Assembly (NCBI GenBank): GCA_002700385.1
Contig: PADC01000008.1
Span: forward strand, 412,485-476,484
Direction of reading: 5' to 3'
Length of the DNA: 64,000 bases
Source: Cycloclasticus sp.
Lineage (GTDB): Bacteria > Pseudomonadota > Gammaproteobacteria > Methylococcales > Cycloclasticaceae
The translations under genes and the position numbers were made by a program. The notes under the pieces are model-generated. The model saw nothing but the letters and a program-made list of their open reading frames with translations. It ran no database searches and was not told where the DNA came from. Shown in pieces: positions 49,382-62,249 of this stretch. How positions within the stretch are numbered: position 1 is the stretch's first letter; every line of letters begins with the position of its first letter.

Positions 49382-49461
49382 ATTTAATAACCCATTAGCC
49401 TATAATTAGCGCCAGCATTTAAATTATTTATTGACAGCCCATAATAACAGGTAGATTTACG

Positions 49462-51036
49462 TTGTACTCTCGCATTCAAAACCGGCTTAAAAAACTCACC
49501 GATAAACACCAAGGCAATGCCATTTGTGGCGGATTAAAAGGTATCGAAAAAGAAAGTTTACGTGTGACCGCTGAAGGGAAAATAGCACAAACCATTCACC
49601 CTGAAGGTTTGGGTTCAGCTTTAACTAACCCCTATATCACGACGGATTACTCCGAAGCCTTGTTGGAGTTCATTACCCCACCTTTCAGTAAAACAACCGA
49701 AGCGTTGAATTTTATGGAAGCCGTGCATTCCTACACTTATCAGCACATCGGCCATGAAATGCTATGGGGCACGAGTATGCCGTGCATCGTTGATGGCGAC
49801 CTAAGCATCCCTATTGCTCAGTATGGCAAATCAAACATCGGACAGATGAAACACATTTACCGCGTTGGTTTGTGGCACCGCTATGGTCGAAGCATGCAAG
49901 CTATTGCAGGCATCCATTTTAATTATTCATTACCGGAAAAGTTTTGGCCTATTTATCAATCCATTGAGCAGGATTCTCAGTGTATGCAGGATTTTATTTC
50001 TCAATCCTATATGGACATGGCTCGTAATCTGCATCGTTATGGCTGGTTAATTTTATACTTATTTGGTGCTTCACCTGCTATTTGCAAATCATTCGTTAAA
50101 GGTTCACCTCACCTTTTTGACGAATTTGATGCTGGCACCTTGTATAAGCCTTACAGCACTTCTTTACGAATGAGTGATATTGGCTACAAAAATGACAGTC
50201 AATCTGAAATCAATATTTCTTATAACAACCTTAATGATTACGTTAATCGCCTGACAAAGGCAACTCAGACCCCTTTTTCTGACTATGAGGCCATTGGCGT
50301 AAAAGATAACGAAGGGCACTACAAGCAACTTAACGCAAATACCTTACAAATTGAAAATGAATACTACAGTAATGTAAGACCTAAACAAATTACCGAGTCT
50401 GGTGAACGGCCGAGTGAAGCCTTAAAAAAGCGTGGGGTTCGTTATATTGAGTTACGTTCCGTTGACTTAAACCCTTTTGATCCCACCGGTATTAATGAAC
50501 AACAATTATATTTCTTGGAAGCCTTCATGGTTTTTTGCCTGCTAGCCGATAGCCCCGCTCTTTCATCCGATGATAAAGCTTGCGTCGATCGAAACTTAAC
50601 GCTGGTTGCTTCCGAAGGAAGAAAACCTAACTTGCAGTTAAGTCGAAACAACCACTTGATCAGCTTAAAGAACTGGGGCTTAGAACTGTGCGAACAGATG
50701 ATTGAATTATGCAAAATTCTTGATTCTGGTGACAAAAACCAACCCTATACCACTTCCCTAAACATGCAAATAGCCAAGCTAAATGATGTTGACCTCACGC
50801 CGTCCGCCTTGGTATTACATTCCATGAAAAAACAGGGTTTGCCATTTTTTAAATTTGCTATGGAGAAGGCAAAAGAGCATCACACTTACTTCAATGATCA
50901 CCAACTAACACAAGAGCAACAAACTTTTTTTGATCAAGCAAGTCAAGCTTCAATAATGAAGCAACAGCAAATTGAACTAAGTGATACAACTGGGCTCGAG
51001 GAATTCTTGCAACACTACTTTTCCCAAGGCCAGTGA
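49462..51036 (+). CDS. gshA: Glutamate-cysteine ligase GshA (proteobacterial type)
   Basis: First enzyme of glutathione synthesis. At 524 residues it equals the E. coli-type GshA; the N-terminal GLKGIEKESLRV and ITTDYSEALLEFITPP segments carry the Glu and metal-binding positions. The start is TTG at 49462 with AGGT about 9 nt upstream; no better ATG lies in frame near the conserved N-terminus. It neighbours sulfur genes cysH and cysB, which provide the cysteine substrate. Confidence 0.95.
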   Translation: MYSRIQNRLKKLTDKHQGNAICGGLKGIEKESLRVTAEGKIAQTIHPEGLGSALTNPYITTDYSEALLEFITPPFSKTTEALNFMEAVHSYTYQHIGHEMLWGTSMPCIVDGDLSIPIAQYGKSNIGQMKHIYRVGLWHRYGRSMQAIAGIHFNYSLPEKFWPIYQSIEQDSQCMQDFISQSYMDMARNLHRYGWLILYLFGASPAICKSFVKGSPHLFDEFDAGTLYKPYSTSLRMSDIGYKNDSQSEINISYNNLNDYVNRLTKATQTPFSDYEAIGVKDNEGHYKQLNANTLQIENEYYSNVRPKQITESGERPSEALKKRGVRYIELRSVDLNPFDPTGINEQQLYFLEAFMVFCLLADSPALSSDDKACVDRNLTLVASEGRKPNLQLSRNNHLISLKNWGLELCEQMIELCKILDSGDKNQPYTTSLNMQIAKLNDVDLTPSALVLHSMKKQGLPFFKFAMEKAKEHHTYFNDHQLTQEQQTFFDQASQASIMKQQQIELSDTTGLEEFLQHYFSQGQ

Positions 51037-51159
51037 TTCATCATTGATAAAATTCCATTAAAACCTAAAACACCAACACTTCTATTGATATCGCTATTTA
51101 GAATTTTTGAAATTTTCAATATTTGATACACTTCTATATCACCCATCTAAATCAATCAT

Positions 51160-51876
51160 ATGAGCATTCAATCACTGCAAAAAGAACTCAGCGAAAAACA
51201 ACCTCGGGACATCTTGAAAGCCATTTATGCCCGTATGCAAGATTTAGCCATCTCCTTTAGTGGTGCAGAGGATGTTGTTCTAATAGACATGGCTTGTAAA
51301 TTAGGCTTAAAGCCACATGTATTTACTTTAGACACAGGGCGACTTCACCCAGAGACTTACCAATATATTCAAACGGTGATGGATCACTACAAAATTAAAA
51401 TAACCATTTTATCGCCCGATACTGAAGCTTTGCAAAAACTAACATACGAAAAAGGTCTGTACAGTTTTTACCAGGATGGCCACAAAGAATGTTGTGGCAT
51501 TAGAAAGGTCGACCCTTTAAAGCAACATTTAGCCGGTTTATCTGGCTGGATAACCGGGCAAAGACGAGATCAAAGCAAAGCCACCCGTGACAGCTTATCA
51601 GTTGCAGAGGTTGACACGACTTTTAGCGGAAAAAATGCCGAATTATTAAAATTTAACCCACTATGTCATTGGACCTCCGAAGAGGTCTGGGCTTATATCC
51701 TCGCCTTGGAGGTTCCCTTTAATCCGCTGCACAATAGAGGGTTTATCAGCATTGGATGTGAGCCTTGCACAAGGCCTACACTCCCACACCAAGACCCGAG
51801 AGAAGGTCGTTGGTGGTGGGAAGAAGCTGAAAGTAAAGAATGTGGCTTACATTCAAGCTTAACTCAGCCGACCTAA
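51160..51876 (+). CDS. cysH: Adenylyl-sulfate (APS/PAPS) reductase, Fe-S type
   Basis: Reduces activated sulfate to sulfite for cysteine synthesis. The 238-residue protein has two cysteine pairs, Cys111-Cys112 ([11 protein letters not shown]) and Cys200-Cys203 (GCEPCTRP), which bind a 4Fe-4S cluster, and a catalytic Cys228 in KECGLH. The cluster pairs mark the APS-using type rather than the cluster-free E. coli PAPS reductase. It stands next to cysB and gshA. Confidence 0.94.
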   Translation: MSIQSLQKELSEKQPRDILKAIYARMQDLAISFSGAEDVVLIDMACKLGLKPHVFTLDTGRLHPETYQYIQTVMDHYKIKITILSPDTEALQKLTYEKGLYSFYQDGHKECCGIRKVDPLKQHLAGLSGWITGQRRDQSKATRDSLSVAEVDTTFSGKNAELLKFNPLCHWTSEEVWAYILALEVPFNPLHNRGFISIGCEPCTRPTLPHQDPREGRWWWEEAESKECGLHSSLTQPT

Positions 51877-51895
51877 TCTGTACTAAACCGAACCG

Positions 51896-53735
<1,840 letters not shown>

Positions 53736-53774
53736 AAGACACAGATAATTTTTAAGCTGAAATGAGAAATTGCA

Positions 53775-53780
53775 TATAAT
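53775..53780 (+). promoter_or_regulatory. Probable -10 element of the fdxA promoter
   Basis: A consensus TATAAT lies 33 nt before the fdxA ATG. No good -35 hexamer is found at 17 nt (TTAAGC is the closest). Confidence 0.35.
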
Positions 53781-53813
53781 ATCAAAAGTATTTAAATCAA
53801 TAAGGAATAAAAA

Positions 53814-54137
53814 ATGACATTCGTAGTAACCGAATCATGTATCAAGTGTAAATACACCGATTGTGTAGATGTTTGCCCGGTAGATTGCTTTCATGAAGGC
53901 CCGAACTTCTTAGTAATTGACCCTGATGAGTGTATTGACTGCACGTTATGTGAACCAGAATGCCCCGTCGAAGCCATTTATTCTGAGGATGAACTACCTG
54001 AAGGGCAAGAACAGTTTATCAAGCTAAATGCTGAATTATCTCTAGAATGGCCTGTAATAACAGACGTTAAAGACCCTCTCGATGATGCAGATGAATGGGC
54101 AAAAAAAGAAAATAAAGTAGATTACCTTGAAAGATAG
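53814..54137 (+). CDS. fdxA: Ferredoxin FdxA (7Fe type)
   Basis: Small (107-residue) cytoplasmic ferredoxin of the Azotobacter FdI type. Eight cysteines near Cys9, 12, 17, 21, 25, 40, 43, 46 and 50 include CxxC and the [11 protein letters not shown] motif, which hold one 3Fe-4S and one 4Fe-4S cluster, followed by the acidic C-terminal extension of FdxA. It has its own -10 element and a strong terminator. It may donate electrons to enzymes such as the Fe-S APS reductase nearby; this is not shown. Confidence 0.95.
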   Translation: MTFVVTESCIKCKYTDCVDVCPVDCFHEGPNFLVIDPDECIDCTLCEPECPVEAIYSEDELPEGQEQFIKLNAELSLEWPVITDVKDPLDDADEWAKKENKVDYLER

Positions 54138-54155
54138 ATAATTTATCTTAAATAT

Positions 54156-54185
54156 AAAAAAACCGGGTTTAACCCGGTTTTTTTA
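54156..54185. terminator. Strong bidirectional terminator between fdxA and rplQ
   Basis: AAAAAACCGGG pairs with CCCGGTTTTTT around a 5-nt centre (54167-54171), with A and T runs on each side giving a U tract on either strand. It ends fdxA rightward and the alpha operon (rplQ) leftward. Confidence 0.9.
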
Positions 54186-54188
54186 TAT

Positions 54189-54578
54189 TTAAGACTCTTC
54201 AGAATCCTCTAACTGATCAGTCACCCGATCAACCAATTCTATATAAGCCATTGGAGCAGCATCACCTGAACGATAACCGCATTTTAGTATGCGTAAGTAT
54301 CCACCAGGACGCTCTTTATACCTCGGTGCCAGTTCATTAAAAAGTTTAGTGACACTCTCTCTGTCACGTAGACGTGAGAAAACCAAACGACGCTTAGCAA
54401 CAGAATCAATCTTAGAAGCAGTGATTAACGGCTCAACAAAACGACGCAACTCTTTCGCTTTAGGTACTGTTGTTTTAATAACTTCATGATCAATTAATGA
54501 ATTTGCCATGTTTTTAAACATAGCTTTTCGGTGACTGCTATTACGATTAAGCTGTCTACCTGATTTACGATGACGCAT
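54189..54578 (-). CDS. rplQ: 50S ribosomal protein L17
   Basis: Large-subunit protein at the end of the alpha operon, 129 residues. The N-terminus [20 protein letters not shown] is diagnostic. An in-frame upstream extension to 54620 overlaps rpoA and is not used; ATG 54578 fits the family and sits 22 nt after the rpoA stop. The acidic C-terminus (QLEDSEES) follows the globular part. Confidence 0.97.
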   Translation of the reverse strand: MRHRKSGRQLNRNSSHRKAMFKNMANSLIDHEVIKTTVPKAKELRRFVEPLITASKIDSVAKRRLVFSRLRDRESVTKLFNELAPRYKERPGGYLRILKCGYRSGDAAPMAYIELVDRVTDQLEDSEES

Positions 54579-54600
54579 AGTTAAATCCTTAAAATTAAAT

Positions 54601-55599
54601 TTAAGAGGCTGCTCTATCACTAGTAATTAAACTAGAGGGAGGCCAATTTTCAAGACGAATACCTAAAGACATACCTTTCGAAGCAAGCACATCTTTAATT
54701 TCTGTTAGTGATTTCTTTCCTAAATTAGGTGCTTTCAACAACTCAACTTCAGTACGCTGAATCAAGTCACCAATATAGAAAATTTGTTCTGCTTTAAGGC
54801 AATTGGCAGAGCGAACAGTCAACTCTAGATCATCCACTGGTCTTAAAAGAATTGGGTCAAACTCTGGTTCTTTAGGTTCTTCAGGAATATCAACAATATC
54901 TTTTAAATCAACAAAAACAGCGATATGGTGGTGCAAAATGGTTGCAGCCGCTCTGATGGCTTCTTCAGGATCGACAGTGCCATTCGTTTCGAGTTCAATG
55001 ATCAGCTTATCTAAGTTAGTACGTTGCTCAACACGAGCGGTGTCAACATTATAAGAAATTCTTTTAATCGGACTAAAAGAAGCATCCAATAATAAAGTAC
55101 CTATGGGTAAATCTTCATCATCCTGTTGACGAGAAGCCGCTGTTTGATAGCCAGAACCGCTTTCTACTTTAATAGACATAGAAAGGCTTCCATTGGTCGT
55201 CAGATTGGCAATAACAAGCTCTGGATTAATAATTTCAACGTCATGATCCGTTTGTATATCTGCCGCCGTTACTTGCCCTTCTCCTTTTTTTTCAATCGTA
55301 AGAAAAGCTTCATTTTTGGAATTTAGAGTGACCGCTAAATTTTTAAGGTTTAGCATAATATCGATGACGTCTTCCTGTACTCCATCAATAGTGGTGTACT
55401 CGTGTAAAACGCCTTCAATTTTTATTTCAGTAACAGCACAACCGGGTATAGACGACAATAAAACGCGCCTTAATGCATTACCCAAAGTATGTCCGTATCC
55501 ACGCTCCATTGGTTCGATAGTAACTTTTGAACATGTAGGAGAAATTGACTGAACTCCTGTCACTTTAGGTTGTAAAAAACCAGAAAGTAAATTTTGCAT
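54601..55599 (-). CDS. rpoA: RNA polymerase alpha subunit
   Basis: Scaffold for RNA polymerase assembly; the C-terminal domain contacts UP elements and activators. At 332 residues it has the N-terminal dimer domain ([22 protein letters not shown] near 32-52) and the C-terminal helix-hairpin-helix domain ([19 protein letters not shown]). The gene is between rpsD (20-nt gap) and rplQ, the alpha operon order. Confidence 0.98.
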   Translation of the reverse strand: MQNLLSGFLQPKVTGVQSISPTCSKVTIEPMERGYGHTLGNALRRVLLSSIPGCAVTEIKIEGVLHEYTTIDGVQEDVIDIMLNLKNLAVTLNSKNEAFLTIEKKGEGQVTAADIQTDHDVEIINPELVIANLTTNGSLSMSIKVESGSGYQTAASRQQDDEDLPIGTLLLDASFSPIKRISYNVDTARVEQRTNLDKLIIELETNGTVDPEEAIRAAATILHHHIAVFVDLKDIVDIPEEPKEPEFDPILLRPVDDLELTVRSANCLKAEQIFYIGDLIQRTEVELLKAPNLGKKSLTEIKDVLASKGMSLGIRLENWPPSSLITSDRAAS

Positions 55600-55619
55600 T
55601 ATATTTCCTCTTTCAAAGA

Positions 55620-56246
55620 TTACTTAGAATACAGCTCAACAACTAAATGTTCATTGATCTCAGCTGGTAAGTCAGATCTTTCTGGCTTAGTCTTGAATGT
55701 ACCTTGCATTTTTTTAATATCAAGCTCAATCCACTCGGGAATACCACGCTGCTCAACAAATTCAAGTGCAGATTTAATTCGGTTCTGGTTTTTAGCACTC
55801 TCCTTAACTTCAACGACATCATCTGAACTAACTTGAAATGAAGGAATGTTGACACGGACACCATTAACGACAATTCCATTATGTCTGACGAGTTGTCTTG
55901 CTTCAGAACGAGAAGAAGCAAAGCCCATCCGATAAACCACATTATCTAGGCGACACTCAAGTAATTGTAAAAGGTTCTCACCAGTTGATCCTTTTATTCT
56001 AGCAGCCTCAGTATAATAACCACGGAATTGCTTCTCTAAAACACCGTATGTACGACGAAGTTTCTGCTTTTCTCGCAATTGCAACGCATAATCAGATAAG
56101 CGAGTACGTCTTTGGCCATGTTGGCCAGGTGGGTATGCTCTTTTTTCAATAGCACATTTTGCTGTATAGCATTTTTCGCCTTTTAAAAAAAGTTTTTCGC
56201 CTTCACGACGACATAAACGACATTTTGAATCAGTATATTTAGCCAT
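55620..56246 (-). CDS. rpsD: 30S ribosomal protein S4 (zinc-binding C+ form)
   Basis: Primary 16S rRNA-binding protein and translational regulator of the alpha operon in E. coli, 208 residues. The S4 RNA-binding domain is at about 95-160. Cys9, Cys12, Cys26 and Cys31 form a zinc knuckle that the E. coli protein has lost, so this is the C+ form. It lies 13 nt after rpsK. Confidence 0.98.
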   Translation of the reverse strand: MAKYTDSKCRLCRREGEKLFLKGEKCYTAKCAIEKRAYPPGQHGQRRTRLSDYALQLREKQKLRRTYGVLEKQFRGYYTEAARIKGSTGENLLQLLECRLDNVVYRMGFASSRSEARQLVRHNGIVVNGVRVNIPSFQVSSDDVVEVKESAKNQNRIKSALEFVEQRGIPEWIELDIKKMQGTFKTKPERSDLPAEINEHLVVELYSK

Positions 56247-56259
56247 AGTTATTTCCTAG

Positions 56260-56646
56260 TTACACACGTCGTTTCTTAGGTGGACGACAACCGTTATGTG
56301 GAATAGGCGTCACATCCTCAATATAAGTAATGTTGAAACCAATATTGTTAAGCGCACGTACAGCAGATTCTCGACCAGGACCAGGACCTTTGATTCTAAC
56401 TTCAAGATTTTTCATTCCAAATTCTTTAACAACTTCACCCGCACGCTCAGCAGCAACTTGTGCAGCAAAAGGCGTACTTTTACGTGACCCTCTAAATCCA
56501 GAACCGCCAGCAGTCGCCCAAGATAACGCATTACCTTTTCTATCAGTAATCGTTACAATCGTATTGTTAAATGTAGCGTGGACATGAACAATTCCATCCA
56601 CGACATTTTTTTTAACTTTCTTTTTACTACGACTTGTTTTAGCCAT
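56260..56646 (-). CDS. rpsK: 30S ribosomal protein S11
   Basis: Platform protein of the small subunit, 128 residues. The basic N-terminus, [18 protein letters not shown] and the C-terminal [16 protein letters not shown] are the family marks. It lies 25 nt after rpsM in the rpsM-rpsK-rpsD-rpoA-rplQ alpha operon. Confidence 0.98.
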   Translation of the reverse strand: MAKTSRSKKKVKKNVVDGIVHVHATFNNTIVTITDRKGNALSWATAGGSGFRGSRKSTPFAAQVAAERAGEVVKEFGMKNLEVRIKGPGPGRESAVRALNNIGFNITYIEDVTPIPHNGCRPPKKRRV

Positions 56647-56671
56647 ACGTCAAATATCCTTTAATTAAATC

Positions 56672-57028
56672 TTATTTTCTAATTGGTTTACGAGGACCTT
56701 TACGGGTTCGTGCATTTGTTTTTGTACGCTGACCACGGACAGGTAAGCTTCTACGATGGCGAATCCCTCTGAAACAGCCTAAGTCTAGTAGGCGTTTAAT
56801 GTTCATTGAGACTTCACGACGCAAATCGCCTTCTATCAAATATTTCCCAACTTCAGTACGAACAAGCTCCAACTGATCTTCTGAAAGATCGCGCACTTTA
56901 GTAGTCGTAACAATTCCAGCGGCATCACATATGGCTTTAGATCTTGTCAGACCGATGCCATAAATTGAAGTCAATGAAATAACAATGTGCTTATTATCAG
57001 GTATATTAATACCGGCAATACGTGCCAT
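56672..57028 (-). CDS. rpsM: 30S ribosomal protein S13
   Basis: Head protein that contacts the 50S and P-site tRNA, 118 residues, with [14 protein letters not shown] at the start and the helix-hairpin-helix [11 protein letters not shown] near 23; C-terminal [17 protein letters not shown]. First gene of the alpha operon, after rpmJ with a 76-nt gap that could hold the alpha-operon pseudoknot leader, though I cannot verify one. Confidence 0.98.
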   Translation of the reverse strand: MARIAGINIPDNKHIVISLTSIYGIGLTRSKAICDAAGIVTTTKVRDLSEDQLELVRTEVGKYLIEGDLRREVSMNIKRLLDLGCFRGIRHRRSLPVRGQRTKTNARTRKGPRKPIRK

Positions 57029-57104
57029 TAATTCTCTCCGTTAATTTGGCCAGTAGAAAACCGGCAATTTTAATCTTTATTTTGAATAACTACAAGTTAT
57101 AAAA

Positions 57105-57218
57105 CTAGCCTTGGCGCTGTTTATGTCGTCCATCTTTGCAAATAATGCGGACGACCCTGTTTCTGCGTACAACTTTACAATTACGACAAATCTTTTTTAC
57201 TGATGCTCTTACTTTCAT
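57105..57218 (-). CDS. rpmJ: 50S ribosomal protein L36 (zinc-binding C+ form)
   Basis: A 37-residue protein, read as [15 protein letters not shown]... to GRHKQRQG. Cys11, Cys14, Cys27 and His32 form the zinc ribbon. AGGAG lies before the ATG. The gene is between secY and rpsM, the standard place. It is too short for a usual ORF size cutoff. Confidence 0.96.
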   Translation of the reverse strand: MKVRASVKKICRNCKVVRRNRVVRIICKDGRHKQRQG

Positions 57219-57241
57219 TATTTACTCCTGCTAACCTCAGT

Positions 57242-58576
57242 TTAAGTTTTTTTAAGGTTTGCTTTTTTCATTAAACCTTCATATTGCTGAGACATTAAGT
57301 GCGATTGCATCTGAGCAATAAAATCCATGACAACAACAACAATGATCAATAAAGATGTTCCACCAAAATAAAAAGGAACATTCCAATAGACAATTAAAAA
57401 CTCTGGGAGCAAACAGACTGCAGTGATATACATTGCTCCCAACAACGTTAACTTTGTCACGACTGCATCAATGTACTTTGTCGTTTGCTCACCAGGGCGG
57501 ATACCCGGGATAAATGCACCTGACTTTTTTAAATTATCTGACGTATCCCTCGAATTAAAAACTAACGCCGTATAAAAAAAACAAAAGAAGATTATCGCTG
57601 TTGCATACAGCAACACATAAATCGGTTGACCAGGCGATAACATTGATGAAATATCTTGCAACCAATTCATTCCTGCATTATTTCCAAACCATCCAGCAAT
57701 GGTGGATGGAAACAGAATAATACTAGAGGCAAATATTGGAGGAATCACACCAGCCATATTCAACTTTAGCGGCAAAAAACTAGATTGGCCAGCGACCATT
57801 TTATTACCTTGTTGACGTTTGGCATAATTAATTTTTATTCTTCTTTGCGCACGCTCAACAAAAATAACAAAGGCAGTAACTGCGACAGCCACCAGAAATA
57901 GCATAATAACCATGAAGGCATTCATTTCGCCTGTTCTTACCAGCTCAAGGGTGCCACCAATCGCGCTTGGTAATCCAGCAACAATACCCGCAAAGATGAG
58001 TATAGAAATACCGTTACCAATCCCTCTTTCTGTTACCTGCTCGCCTAACCACATAAGGAACAAAGTACCGCTCACTAACGTTACAACAGCAGTAAACATG
58101 AACGCAAAACCTGGGTTAAAAACAACAGGCAAGCCGCCTGCCGATTGACCCTGAATAGCCGATGCCACACCAATGGCCTGAAAAGTAGCTAATACGACAG
58201 TAAAATAACGCGTATATTGAGTTATTTTTCTTTTACCCGATTCACCTTCTTTCTTTAATTGCTCAAATTTAGGCACAACAGAGGTCATCAACTGAATAAT
58301 AATTGACGCTGATATATAAGGCATGATACCTAAGGCAAATATACTCAATCGTTTAAGTGCACCACCAGAAAACATATTAAACATGTCTAAAATCGTTCCG
58401 GCTTGTTGTTCAAACATGATTGATAATGCTTTAGGGTCTATCCCAGGCACAGGAACATGTGCACCTATTCTAAAAACGAATAAAGCGCCTAATACGAAAA
58501 AAATTCTATTTCGTAACTCACCTATATTATTTATGCCACCACCAGAAGTTGCAGCTGACGAACCGAGGGAACTCAT
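57242..58576 (-). CDS. secY: Protein translocase subunit SecY
   Basis: Channel-forming inner-membrane subunit of SecYEG. At 444 residues it has ten helices and the conserved [36 protein letters not shown] and PGIRPG elements. It begins 3 nt after the rplO stop and is followed by rpmJ after 23 nt, in the spc operon. Confidence 0.98.
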   Translation of the reverse strand: MSSLGSSAATSGGGINNIGELRNRIFFVLGALFVFRIGAHVPVPGIDPKALSIMFEQQAGTILDMFNMFSGGALKRLSIFALGIMPYISASIIIQLMTSVVPKFEQLKKEGESGKRKITQYTRYFTVVLATFQAIGVASAIQGQSAGGLPVVFNPGFAFMFTAVVTLVSGTLFLMWLGEQVTERGIGNGISILIFAGIVAGLPSAIGGTLELVRTGEMNAFMVIMLFLVAVAVTAFVIFVERAQRRIKINYAKRQQGNKMVAGQSSFLPLKLNMAGVIPPIFASSIILFPSTIAGWFGNNAGMNWLQDISSMLSPGQPIYVLLYATAIIFFCFFYTALVFNSRDTSDNLKKSGAFIPGIRPGEQTTKYIDAVVTKLTLLGAMYITAVCLLPEFLIVYWNVPFYFGGTSLLIIVVVVMDFIAQMQSHLMSQQYEGLMKKANLKKT

Positions 58577-58579
58577 TAT

Positions 58580-59011
58580 TTAAGCTATTGAGCCGCCAGC
58601 AGCTTCTATTGATTTAGCAGCACCCGATGTAACAGAAATTCCTTCTAGCTTTACTGCAGATTTAATTTCACCAGATAAAATGACTTTAACTTTTTTTGTA
58701 CATGCTGGAACAATATTGCTAGCAATCAACGCCTCAACTGTAATGACTTCAACGTCGATATTTTCCAGTTCGTTTAGTCTTACTTGAGCGGTGAGTCGTT
58801 TTTTTGATGACGTGAAGCCAATTTTAGGCAAACGACGCTGAATTGGCATTTGACCCCCTTCGAAGCCAATCTTTGGCATACCTCCTGAACGTGACTTTTG
58901 TCCTTTATGACCTCTACCACAAGTTTTACCTAAACCTGAACCTATACCTCGTCCGACACGTTTAGCATTTTTTTTACTTCCTGTAGCAGGCTTAATTGTA
59001 TTTAATAACAT
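58580..59011 (-). CDS. rplO: 50S ribosomal protein L15
   Basis: Late-assembly large-subunit protein, 143 residues, with the glycine-rich N-terminal extension ([20 protein letters not shown] near 18-37). It follows rpmD by 2 nt and precedes secY, the standard spc order. Confidence 0.98.
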   Translation of the reverse strand: MLLNTIKPATGSKKNAKRVGRGIGSGLGKTCGRGHKGQKSRSGGMPKIGFEGGQMPIQRRLPKIGFTSSKKRLTAQVRLNELENIDVEVITVEALIASNIVPACTKKVKVILSGEIKSAVKLEGISVTSGAAKSIEAAGGSIA

Positions 59012-59013
59012 AT

Positions 59014-59202
59014 TTAAATCTCTTCAACGTTGAGCATGTAGTTAATCTTGTTAACCATGCCTCTATTTTCTGGTGTGTCGATGACTTCGACAGTCTGATG
59101 CATTTTACGTAGACCAAGCCCGGCAACACACGCTTTATGAGACGCAAGACGACCGTTTTTGCTACGAATCAACGTTACTTTTAATTTTTTATCACTCATC
59201 AT
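59014..59202 (-). CDS. rpmD: 50S ribosomal protein L30
   Basis: Small 62-residue large-subunit protein ([21 protein letters not shown]). Two adjacent ATG codons (59202, 59199) could start it; the GGG of the rpsE end serves as part of its ribosome site. It lies between rpsE and rplO. Confidence 0.97.
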   Translation of the reverse strand: MMSDKKLKVTLIRSKNGRLASHKACVAGLGLRKMHQTVEVIDTPENRGMVNKINYMLNVEEI

Positions 59203-59204
59203 AT

Positions 59205-59714
59205 CTACCCAATAATATCAGCAACTGCTTTGCCACGTTTCATGGCCACAGATTCAGCATTCGTCATATCAGACAAGCCTTTAATGGTTGCTCTAACGAC
59301 GTTTGCAGGATTGTTGCTTCCAACACATTTTGCCAGCACATCATGTACGCCTACCACTTCAAAAACAGCACGCATAGCACCACCCGCAATAATCCCTGTA
59401 CCTTCAGAAGCGGGTTTCATAAAAATTTCAGCAGAACCATACTTCGAGGTAATAGGGTACTGAAGAGTATGCCCACTCAAATTAACGGTGACCATATTTT
59501 TACGTGCTTGCTCCATCGCCTTTTGTATTGCCACAGGCACTTCGCGAGCTTTACTTATTCCAAAACCAATTCGTCCTTTTCCATCACCAACCACGGTAAG
59601 CGCAGAAAATCTAAATTGACGACCACCTTTTACCACTTTCGAAATCCTTCGAACAGTTATTAATTTTTCTTGTAGTTCGTCTTGTTGGTTATTTTGTATT
59701 GGTGCTGTAGCCAT
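59205..59714 (-). CDS. rpsE: 30S ribosomal protein S5
   Basis: Small-subunit protein at the mRNA entry, important for decoding accuracy, 169 residues with the S5 double-stranded RNA-binding domain (about 15-80) and the C-terminal domain. The [14 protein letters not shown] loop, where spectinomycin-resistance changes occur in E. coli, is intact (Gly-Gly retained). It overlaps none of its neighbours and begins 8 nt after rplR. Confidence 0.97.
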   Translation of the reverse strand: MATAPIQNNQQDELQEKLITVRRISKVVKGGRQFRFSALTVVGDGKGRIGFGISKAREVPVAIQKAMEQARKNMVTVNLSGHTLQYPITSKYGSAEIFMKPASEGTGIIAGGAMRAVFEVVGVHDVLAKCVGSNNPANVVRATIKGLSDMTNAESVAMKRGKAVADIIG

Positions 59715-59722
59715 AATTGCCT

Positions 59723-60076
59723 CTAAAATTCTAATCCATTTTCACGAGCTGCATCTGCAAGTGCTTTGACTCGGCCATGAAATTTGTAGCCTGAACGATC
59801 AAAAGCCACTTGTTTAATGCCCGCTTCGATTGCACGCTCAGCAATCGCTTTACCTACTACACTTGCTGCATCGATATTGCCACAATTTTTTAATGATGAC
59901 TGGATATCGCTTACAAGTGTGGAGGCAGATACTAATACCTTCGAGCCATCACATGTTAAAATTTGAGCATAAATATGACGCGGTGATCTATGCACACTTA
60001 AACGTGCTTTACCGCTTTCTTTAATACGAGATCTTGTTTTCGTTGCTCTTCGCAAACGTGATGTTTTCTTATCCAT
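59723..60076 (-). CDS. rplR: 50S ribosomal protein L18
   Basis: Binds 5S rRNA with L5 and L25, 117 residues, with basic N-terminus ([18 protein letters not shown]) and the C-terminal [21 protein letters not shown] motif of the family. It lies 8 nt after rplF. Confidence 0.98.
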   Translation of the reverse strand: MDKKTSRLRRATKTRSRIKESGKARLSVHRSPRHIYAQILTCDGSKVLVSASTLVSDIQSSLKNCGNIDAASVVGKAIAERAIEAGIKQVAFDRSGYKFHGRVKALADAARENGLEF

Positions 60077-60084
60077 TATCCTGC

Positions 60085-60618
60085 CTATTTCTTCTTAGCT
60101 TCTTTCATAACAACATGCTCACCAACATATCTAATGCCTTTACCTTTGTAAGGCTCAGGTGAACGGTAAGCACGAATATCAGCAGCGACTTGTCCTACTA
60201 ATTGCTTATCACACCCTTTAACAACTATTTCTGTCTGTGAAGGTGTTTCAATCGTAACGCCATCGGGTATCGGGTGCTCTACTGGATGCGAGAACCCCAA
60301 TGTTAAATTGAGTACTTTACCTTTTACTTGAGTACGATATCCTACGCCGCGCAATTCTAATTTTTTTTCAAAACCTGTCGTAACGCCAACAACCATATTA
60401 TTAACAAGAGACCTTTGTGTTCCAGTTAACGCATTGGAGGATTTGGCATTATTGTTTGGTTTGAATGAAAGAACATTTTCATCAATTTCAATATTAACAC
60501 AGTCGAAAAGATCACAACTTAATTCGCCATTCTTACCTTTAACAGTCAACTTCCCGTTAGTATTTTTAAACTCTACACCAGCAGGCAATTCGACAGGGCT
60601 ATTTGCTATTCTTGACAT
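60085..60618 (-). CDS. rplF: 50S ribosomal protein L6
   Basis: Large-subunit protein near the factor-binding site, 177 residues of two alpha/beta repeats; the C-terminal [14 protein letters not shown] signature is present. It lies 13 nt after rpsH. Confidence 0.98.
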   Translation of the reverse strand: MSRIANSPVELPAGVEFKNTNGKLTVKGKNGELSCDLFDCVNIEIDENVLSFKPNNNAKSSNALTGTQRSLVNNMVVGVTTGFEKKLELRGVGYRTQVKGKVLNLTLGFSHPVEHPIPDGVTIETPSQTEIVVKGCDKQLVGQVAADIRAYRSPEPYKGKGIRYVGEHVVMKEAKKK

Positions 60619-60631
60619 AATTAAACCTAAT

Positions 60632-61030
60632 TTAACTTACATAACATAGAACTTCACCGCCAAGGCCTTCTGCTCTTGCCGCTCTATCGGCCAAAAGCCC
60701 TTTAGATGTGGAAATAATAGCCACGCCTAAACCACCTTTAACCCTGGGAAGTTCATCTTTTGATTTATAAATCCGCAAACCAGGCTTACTTACACGGTCA
60801 ATTGACTCAATAACTGGCTTACCTTGAAAATATTTTAAACTTATTTCTAGTTCAGGCTTATTTGGAGACTCTTCAATTTTGGTTGAACCTAAAACAAACC
60901 CCTCTTCCTCTAAAATATTAGCCAACGCCAATTTTTTTGTAGAAAACGGCATTCTGACAGAAACTTTAGTAGCAGATTGCGCATTACGAATGCGCGTTAG
61001 CATATCTGCTATTGGATCACTCATGCTCAT
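60632..61030 (-). CDS. rpsH: 30S ribosomal protein S8
   Basis: Binds 16S rRNA and regulates the spc operon in E. coli by binding the rplE start region. At 132 residues it starts [16 protein letters not shown] with GGAG 7 nt upstream and ends with the GGEVLCYV motif. It follows rpsN by 15 nt. Confidence 0.98.
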   Translation of the reverse strand: MSMSDPIADMLTRIRNAQSATKVSVRMPFSTKKLALANILEEEGFVLGSTKIEESPNKPELEISLKYFQGKPVIESIDRVSKPGLRIYKSKDELPRVKGGLGVAIISTSKGLLADRAARAEGLGGEVLCYVS

Positions 61031-61045
61031 ATTAATACTCCTCTT

Positions 61046-61351
61046 TTACCAGCTGGCCTTGGATAAACCTGGCACATCACCACGCATTGTTGATTCACGT
61101 AATTTATTACGCCCCAGTCCAAATTTGCGGTAGTAACCATGCGGTCTTCCAGTAATATTACAGCGATTCCGCAAACGAGAAGCGCTTGAATCTCTTGGTA
61201 ACGAGGCCAGTTTTGCTTGTGCCTTATCCACTTCTTCAATTGAGGACTTAGGATTTCTAATTACTTCCTTTAATTCCGCTCTTTTTGCGGCATACTTTGC
61301 GACTAAACGTATCCTTTTATTTTCTCTTGCTATCATTGATTTTTTAGCCAT
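61046..61351 (-). CDS. rpsN: 30S ribosomal protein S14 (long, zinc-free C- form)
   Basis: Head protein of the 30S, 101 residues. It is the long form without the two CxxC pairs; the C-terminal [19 protein letters not shown] stretch is conserved. It begins 3 nt after rplE. Unlike S4 and L36 in this cluster, it is not a zinc form. Confidence 0.98.
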   Translation of the reverse strand: MAKKSMIARENKRIRLVAKYAAKRAELKEVIRNPKSSIEEVDKAQAKLASLPRDSSASRLRNRCNITGRPHGYYRKFGLGRNKLRESTMRGDVPGLSKASW

Positions 61352-61354
61352 GAC

Positions 61355-61900
61355 TTAACCCTGTTGTTTAATAGGAAAATTAAAAGCTTTTAATAATGCA
61401 CGGCCTTGCTCATCATTTTTAGCTGTCGTAGTAATTGCAATGTCCAGTCCACGCAACGTATCAATCTTATCGTAATCAATTTCAGGAAAAATAATCTGCT
61501 CAGTTATACCTAACGAGTAATTCCCTCTTCCATCAAACGATTTATCACTTAAGCCACGAAAGTCTCTAATTCTTGGAATAGCAATTGAAATCAAGCGTTG
61601 AAGAAAATCGTACATGCGATCGTTTCTCAGTGTTACTTTGCAACCAATTGGCATTTCATCACGAATTTTAAAACCAGCAATTGATTTTTTTGCATAGGTA
61701 ACAATAGGCTTTTGACTCGATATTTTTTCGAGATCCGACACTGCATTTTGTATCACTTTTTTATCAGCAACAGCCTCGCCAACACCCATATTTAATGTTA
61801 TTTTGGTAATCTTTGGTACTTCCATAACAGTTTTAAGATTTAGCTCTTGAAGCAGTGCAGGAGCAATTTCTTTTTTATAACGATCTTCTAAAATTGACAT
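61355..61900 (-). CDS. rplE: 50S ribosomal protein L5
   Basis: Binds 5S rRNA and contacts P-site tRNA, 181 residues. [16 protein letters not shown] and [21 protein letters not shown] are family marks. It begins 17 nt after rplX; the spacer could hold an S8-binding stem for feedback, which was not confirmed. Confidence 0.98.
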   Translation of the reverse strand: MSILEDRYKKEIAPALLQELNLKTVMEVPKITKITLNMGVGEAVADKKVIQNAVSDLEKISSQKPIVTYAKKSIAGFKIRDEMPIGCKVTLRNDRMYDFLQRLISIAIPRIRDFRGLSDKSFDGRGNYSLGITEQIIFPEIDYDKIDTLRGLDIAITTTAKNDEQGRALLKAFNFPIKQQG

Positions 61901-61917
61901 ATCTTTTCTCTGTTAAC

Positions 61918-62235
61918 TTAGGCGTCTAGCATTTCATTGTTAGATTTATAAAAACGAACTTTCTTGCCATCTTCAAGAAACTTAAAGCCCACTCTGTCTG
62001 CTTTTTGAGTTTGCTTATTGTAGATAGCAACATTTGAAATATCGATAGGCATTTGCTTATCAACGATACCGCCTTCTACCCCTTTGTTAGGATTTGGTTT
62101 TTGGTGTTTCTTTACTGTATTAATTCCTTCAACAAGCAATTTTGTAGAAGAAACCATAGACAGTACCTGGCCCTTTTTACCTTTATCTTTTCCGGCTATA
62201 ACAATAACCTCATCACCTTTCTTAATTTTATTCAT
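61918..62235 (-). CDS. rplX: 50S ribosomal protein L24
   Basis: Initiator of 50S assembly, 105 residues with the N-terminal KOW motif ([20 protein letters not shown] near 3-22). It lies 14 nt after rplN, the first gene of spc in E. coli. Confidence 0.98.
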   Translation of the reverse strand: MNKIKKGDEVIVIAGKDKGKKGQVLSMVSSTKLLVEGINTVKKHQKPNPNKGVEGGIVDKQMPIDISNVAIYNKQTQKADRVGFKFLEDGKKVRFYKSNNEMLDA

Positions 62236-62249
62236 AATTATTGAACTCG

